Source: Arachis hypogaea (Eukaryota; Streptophyta; Magnoliopsida; Fabales; Fabaceae). Taken from it: a stretch of 64,000 nt of DNA. Shown here piece after piece: positions 59,501 through 64,000 of the stretch (positions are counted from its first letter, which is position 1; the number at the start of each line of letters is the position of its first letter). Under the pieces are notes generated by a model. It did no database searches and had not been told where the DNA came from. It saw only the letters and a program-made list of their open reading frames with translations. The DNA is taken from NCBI RefSeq assembly GCF_003086295.3, contig NC_092043.1, positions 49,876,598 through 49,940,597 of the forward strand. The letters are read 5' to 3'. Both the position numbers and the translations under genes were made by a program.

Positions 59501-60800
59501 TCTACATAAACATCACAATATTAAGGATCAATTAGTAGAAGCATACTTTAGAAGCCAAAAAATGAAAAATGTTCAAGAACATTTTTTCTTTATGCAGCAT
59601 CAATCAGTGTAAAGCATAAACTAGTTGGATTACTTACTTGCTCAGATGAACCAAGGCTCTTAGAGGCCTGCCACACAACTTCAAGAGATTTTTCATCTTT
59701 CCTCTTAGCTCTGTCTTGGTAATCGATCCGCGCAAAGAATAGGGAATCAAACCCAACCTATGCCAACAAGCATTTTGCATAACCATGCTAGTGAAACAGG
59801 TGGAAGAAACACTATGTAAAAAATACCAAGATATACTAAATTGTGTTTGGCAAGTGTCTCAAGACAGAAATACCAAGAAATTGGGTAAATTAGGTCTCAG
59901 GATAGAGATATTTTGTTTGTTTCTATATCTGTTTCCTTCTCAAAACAAGTTTGGATCTTAACTCACAAACACACACCTACCTGTGCACTCAACAAGTATG
60001 CTTGCACCGCCGAATGTCCAAACGGATCGATTTGCCATCCTATTCTTGGGGTTTTACCAAATTCTTGTTTGATGAAATGGTGTCCAAGTGTTGTTTGATC
60101 AATCATGTCAATGTAATGTGTAGTAGCCTCATCATGCATAACCATACCCCCATTTCTGCAAATTTGAAAATAATGCAACAGAAGTGATTATCATATTAAT
60201 CTCAGGCAACAGAAGTGAGATAATGCAAATTATAGAGCAGACTCCAAATTAGATACAACTTTGAATCAATATGAAATGGGTAAAATTGTTTAAATACATG
60301 AACTCCAATTGACCAGAGTTGACCAGCTGTTTGACTATGTTCTGAACAACTTCACTTTGTTCTCTCCACCAACGCTGGAAAAATGCCTACAAATTCCAAT
60401 GCACCAACCAATTTCAACCACAGCAATTTCCACAATAATATCATCATGATTCAGATAAATCAAAACAGATAGAGCCTTAGCTTGCCTGTTCAACATATAT
60501 AAACCTGCGATTCTTGTCCGCCAACAATGCAGGCACAAGCGAATCGAGCACATTTTGAACGCACGCTCCCTGAATTGAGTTATTGGAACCGACATAGTAC
60601 TGATCAACGGTCTTCAACCAACCAACATCATCATGAGTGTGAGCAACCAAGTGAACATTGAGCTTCCCAGCAACAATGTTTGAACTTGTGTTGTACTTTA
60701 TGTACTTTGATTCCGTTGATGAAATGAAACACCCCAAAAACACCAAAACACACAAACAGGAACACACTACACTCTCCATTATCGAAGTAGCCACCATCAT
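53555..60800 (-). CDS. Class II alpha-mannosidase, GH38
   Basis: 28 exons join in frame (3,060 bp, 1,019 residues, the length I recall for Arabidopsis At3g26720). Exon 5' ends: 60800, 60386, 60155, 59757, 59501, 59341, 59165, 58856, 58659, 58434, 58170, 57912, 57757, 57306, 56967, 56612, 56434, 56277, 55978, 55721, 55489, 55335, 55131, 54947, 54733, 54494, 54299, 53752. The start [10 protein letters not shown] opens a signal peptide (hydrophobic ~11-28); the upstream frame begins with GTG. Catalytic features: zinc ligands His56/Asp58 in HTHDDVGW, nucleophile Asp178 in [10 protein letters not shown], and [20 protein letters not shown] with a further zinc His. C-terminal beta domains follow ([23 protein letters not shown]). 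It should trim mannose from N-glycans in the vacuole or apoplast. Intron 1 uses a GC donor (GAACAG/GCAAGC); all others I placed are GT-AG. Confidence 0.95.
53909..54163 (+). mobile_element. Short non-LTR retroposon in the last mannosidase intron
   Basis: GCTAGCTCCTAATCA stands on both sides (53894-53908, 54164-54178), a 15-bp target duplication. The body has CTCGGCTACATGGATCAAAG and ends with GGGCTTGGGACCGGC, phrases I recall from the 3' region of plant RTE-type LINEs. A ~73-bp unit (AAGACGTCATTG.GTCGTG, then ATGCGACNTTGTTTTA) is present twice in tandem. Confidence 0.6.
55773..55899. mobile_element. Mutator-type MITE (127 bp) in a mannosidase intron
   Basis: Ends GGTAGCTACTTCAATGAAGA and, inverted, GGTGGCTACTTCCACGAAGA. 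Flanks TTAAAATAA (55764-55772) and TTAAAGTAA (55900-55908) match at 8 of 9 positions. The centre shares CCGTTAGATGATTTGAC with the MITE at 53155-53296. Confidence 0.8.
56668..56785. mobile_element. Stowaway-like MITE relic in a mannosidase intron
   Basis: CACCCTTTGTTCCCTTTTAT on the left and AAAATCTAGTA/ACTAGATTTT in inverted arms (56697-56708 and 56761-56771) give a hairpin layout. Ends are worn. Confidence 0.45.
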
Positions 60801-60867
60801 GAAAAAACCAAGTACAAGGAAAACACAGACACACACATATATATATAGTCAATAATGTATGTGGAAC

Positions 60868-60869
<2 letters not shown>

Positions 60870-60935
<66 letters not shown>
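60870..60935. repeat. (ATT)n microsatellite upstream of the mannosidase gene
   Basis: About 21 ATT units with a single GTT interruption, 70-135 bp before the start codon, so within the core promoter or leader. Confidence 0.95.
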
Positions 60936-60936
<1 letters not shown>

Positions 60937-61547
60937 CATGAATTATTATTTGTCGAGTAGGACCAAAATTTTGAAGACTTCGAAATCATTTGATCCTTTT
61001 TTTAACCTTTATGGTCCCATGCATGTCTTTGGCTGGTTCTGATTATAGTTATTGGCCACCGTTACTATTATGACTAAAAATAAGAATTAGATATAGGATA
61101 TGTTTTACGTTTATCGTTAGGAATCAAATTTCGGATCACATAGTTAATGGTTTTTCAATCAAATGAGAAAGTTAATTTGGAAACGAAGTATTTATGGAGT
61201 CAATATTCACATGAAACGACAATTAATGTATGGATAACTATTATGTTAAATAATTTTCTCAAATATGTCAAATTATTTGACAATGTTTATCCATTATCTT
61301 TACATGTAAAAACATATAACTTTTTATTTAAATTTGAATTAAAAAATCAATCAATTGAGTATCAAAAAAATAACTTTTTCAAATTATATAAAAAAAATAG
61401 TTATTTTATCTTTTAAGAATATATTTTAAGAGTATAAAAAATTAATAATATTTTTAAAATTTTAATATATTCAATATATTAAAAATATTAAAAATATAAG
61501 ATATACATTTACAATATTTTGTAAAAAAATAAAAAAAAATAAAAATT

Positions 61548-61663
61548 TTAGATATAATATTGATAATTGAAAATTATTAAATAATTTGACTGATTTAATT
61601 AAATTATAATCTAATAGTTTTGAATTATCAATTTCATGTTAAGATAATTATACGTAAATTTTC
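61548..61663. repeat. Worn Mutator-type MITE relic
   Basis: AATAATTTGACTGATTTAAT in the centre and GTGAAAATTTACG at the inverted right end parallel the MITE at 53155-53296. The ends are eroded and no target duplication was found. Confidence 0.4.
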
Positions 61664-62785
61664 ACTTAAAAAAATTAGTCTCACAATATTAAAAAATTGA
61701 AATAAAACAAATTATAAAACTCCATTATTATCATCTTCATTATCATCAGCCTCACCTACATGCTCTACCATCTCACAAGTAGTAGCAGCAGCCAGTTAAA
61801 ATGAAAGTGAGTTGAAAATTATTTTTAGAGTGATGGTTGTTTAAGATCACATAATCAAGTTGTCTCATTTATCATTGCATTGATTCTATAAAAAAAAAAT
61901 AAGAAAGGAAGAAGAAAAATAAAATATTTATTGATTAAATTGAAGAAAAAGAGAAAGAAAAGGGAGATGAGAAGGAGACTAATAGTGATGGTGGTGATAG
62001 TTGGGAGTGGAGAGGGAGGAGATGAGAATAATGGAGTTGAGAAGGTATGATTGAGTGCGGTGACAATGGGATAAGAGGTTCAAATATTAAAAAGGTAAAA
62101 AAAAGAAAAACAAATGAAGTAAAATTACGTCAGCGTCAACAGTAAAATGGCGTCGTTTAATCATGTTACGTTATTTTTTTGCTGACATGACATTGTTTAA
62201 ATGTACTATGTCATTTTTTTAGTGACAAAAAAAAAACTAATTTAAATTATATCTTAACATTTTAAAATATCATTTAAATTAATTAAAAATTAAAAAATTA
62301 AATTTTAAAAACTATTTTAAATATTAACTAAAATATCCAATTATTAAAGATGTGCACATAACTTTCTTATAATGCCATAATGGACCATTAAAAGTGACAT
62401 GTGAGGTAGTTGCCTGGTTTCATCGTGATGAGCGTGGATTTGAGTTTTGCCCCGTTTCCTTTGTAGTGTAGTGTGGTGTTAACGTTGAATCAGAATGTTT
62501 TGTTTACTTTTTGCTGCCCGTGACGTGGCAGTTCTTCAGTTGCTTCAATAATGCATTGCATGCTACGGCGGATCAACTTTTTAGTCAACATTTATCCTCC
62601 TTTTGATTTTGATATGATCCACTCAGTAAATCACACTCATTTTATAATCTATTTCTACTAGAATTTTTTATTTAAATAAATAAAATAAATACATTAATTA
62701 TCAAAATAAATAATTTTAAAAATATTTACCGTCTTATATTATCTAATCATATATCGTTTACAGTATAAACAAAATGACATTGCAT

Positions 62786-62863
62786 ATATCTCATTTACAG
62801 TATAAACGAGATATGACACATCAACTGCGTCGTGTCTATCTCGTTTACACTGTAAACGAGATA
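62786..62863. repeat. Two near-perfect palindromes, 28-29 bp and 27 bp
   Basis: One is centred in ATATCTCATTTACAGTATAA (62786-62814), the other in TATCTCGTTTACACTGTAAA (62837-62863). Each reads ATCTCRTTTAC...GTAAACGAGAT, and the two are variants of each other. They lie 120-200 bp before the start of the plant-mobile-domain gene. Confidence 0.8.
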
Positions 62864-62985
62864 AGACTGAACAGCATCTATAAGTATAAGTCGTTTACAC
62901 AGTATTTTTGCACCCCACGTTGACCTAGTCAAACTCTTTCTCCCCTCTTTAACCGTTTTCTTCCATATTTGAGTCCTATACGGTG

Positions 62986-64000
62986 ATGGCACGGCAGGCG
63001 GGCAACGACAGTGACATCAACAAATTAAATGAGACTTTGCATTACGATGGGGCGGCCAACTTTGAGGTTAGTTGCGTTATATTCAGTTAATCTAAGTATG
63101 TTGATATTGTTAGGGTAGTCTCGTAGTGACAAGAACTTAGTAAGATGCTTTAGGGGTTGGACTGTATGATTAATTTAGAACAATATTTGCTTGTGTAAGA
63201 TTTGTATGACTTAATTACGATTTGCTTACCGACATAAGTAAGTTAAAGACAGCTGTAGAGTAGACACATGGTAGTATGTTCCTAAGTAGGAGTAGTACTC
63301 TGTTCTTAAGTAGAGTAGAAAAATTGTATTATTATCTATTTATAGGTTAAAATCTTATTTTTCATTCTGCAGAGGCCTCGCCTTCTGTTGTCCCGACAAG
63401 TCAGCCATACCCTTCCTCCACTCGACACCATCGTCCCGTATCTGGTTGAGGCCGAATTTGGCAACACCGTGCCGCTCAGGGACTTCACATTTGACAATTT
63501 CCTAATTTCGGCACTCATGGAGCGATGTCGTCCGGAGACGCACACGTTTCATCTTCCGTGGGGTGATGTCACTATCACCCTGCAGGACGTGGCGTACCAC
63601 CTGGGCCTACGTGCACACAGAAACGCCGTTTGGGGTGCCTTCGTGACTTTGGTCGGTGGTACAACACTGAGACATGGGCGATGGTGGAATAGCTACTTGG
63701 TGCCAGGCCTCCAGTGATGGCACAGCAGGCGGCGCAGAGGAAGGAATCGTTCATGCTGAAGTTAGTCTGGTTGCGTAATCGTGTTCGACAGATGCCCCCC
63801 ACCGACGATCTTGAGACCCTCCGACAGTATGCCCGCTACTACATTATGTTACTGATCGGAGGGTATCTGCTGACAGACAAGTCCAACAATCTGGTGCACG
63901 TACGGTGGCTACTGCTTCTACAGGACTTCGCGGAGTGCAGGGCGTTATCATGGAGCTCTGCTGTGTTAGCCTGGACTTACCAGTCACTCTGTTTGGCGGC
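62986..64000 (+). pseudogene. Plant mobile domain (PMD) protein, broken, runs off the window
   Basis: Exon 1 is 62986-63066 (MARQAGNDSDINKLNETLHY, 27 codons, donor GAG/GTTAG). Exon 2 starts at 63373 after TTCTGCAG. The frame reads LPPLDTIVPYLVEAEFGNTV, DFTFDNFLISALMERCRPET and HTFHLPWGDVTITLQDVAYH LGLRAH: the transposon-type PMD also annotated as serine/threonine phosphatase 7 long-form homologue. Near 63629-63636 one base appears to be missing, which shifts the frame. In the new frame GRWYNTETWAMVE is followed by TAG (63690-63692) where Gln is expected, then the family sequence continues (QYARYYIMLLIGGYLLTDKS, VLAWTYQSLCLAA) to the window end. Two lesions make it a pseudogene. GC content rises here compared with its surroundings. 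Confidence 0.85.

Larger units (their letters stand above)
60936..62985. other. AT-rich intergenic stretch
   Basis: No gene recognised. It holds a worn MITE (about 61548-61663), purine-rich stretches at 61880-62080 and, near the right end, two palindromes upstream of the plant-mobile-domain gene. Confidence 0.45.

Noticed and set aside
60631..60939. Open frame with a run of Asn opposite the mannosidase first exon
   Set aside because: Produced by the ATT microsatellite and read out of frame through the real exon.
1..64000. tRNA, rRNA, CRISPR or known plant microRNA genes
   Set aside because: Scanned by eye for tRNA A/B boxes outside SINEs, for rRNA text, for regular spaced repeats and for common miRNA sequences; none seen. 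A tRNAscan or small-RNA mapping would be decisive.

Overview
This is nuclear DNA from a flowering plant, most likely a legume and probably peanut (Arachis). The signs are AT-rich intergenic DNA, many short exons with GT-AG introns, legume-type SINEs, short Mutator-type MITEs with GGT...ACC ends and 9-bp target duplications, and a decayed plant-mobile-domain gene of a kind I recall as very abundant in peanut. The genus is an inference from recalled repeat families and was not searched.

Layout. 1-2.5 kb: 5' part of a chloroplast rhodanese/TrhO-type sulfurtransferase gene (minus; the rest lies beyond base 1). 2.7-4.7 kb: a Mutator-like element with long terminal inverted repeats, holding a small GRF zinc-finger gene and the tail of a transposase. 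5.3-9.7 kb: nested small elements, namely a hAT MITE, a 5'-truncated LINE with a 17-bp target duplication, two SINEs and decayed MITEs. 10.9-12.2 kb: a four-exon MHF1/CENP-S histone-fold gene (plus). 13.3-14.7 kb: an intact but intronless xylose isomerase gene (minus), probably a retrogene. 17.0-20.1 kb: a decayed inverted copy of the SRP68/DUF3444 junction found again at 43.6-45.5 kb, split by a small internally deleted Copia element. 20.06-20.70 kb: a head-to-head palindrome built from a TIR-NBS-LRR gene fragment, its right arm split by a hAT MITE. 20.8-30.0 kb: gene-poor AT-rich DNA with one more SINE.

The right half is a gene cluster. It holds a 20-exon ArfGAP of the AGD1/AGD3 class (BAR-PH-ArfGAP-ankyrin; minus, 30.05-39.67 kb), a DUF3444 protein with a degenerate J-like N-terminus (plus, ~42.0-43.9 kb), a 13-exon SRP68 gene (minus, 44.5-51.3 kb) and a 28-exon GH38 alpha-mannosidase gene (minus, 53.6-60.8 kb). 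I traced every exon of these multi-exon genes by hand. All introns I defined are GT-AG except the first intron of the mannosidase (GC-AG), and reading frames close across every junction. The right edge (63-64 kb) carries a broken plant-mobile-domain gene.

The genes do not form one pathway. They are housekeeping functions: secretory targeting (SRP68), Arf-dependent vesicle traffic (AGD), glycoprotein trimming (mannosidase), sugar isomerisation, DNA repair/kinetochore (MHF1) and sulfur transfer. The most unusual structure is the joined arrangement at 17-20.7 kb: an inverted gene-fragment duplication, a Copia insertion and an NLR-derived hairpin locus that could produce small RNAs against resistance genes.
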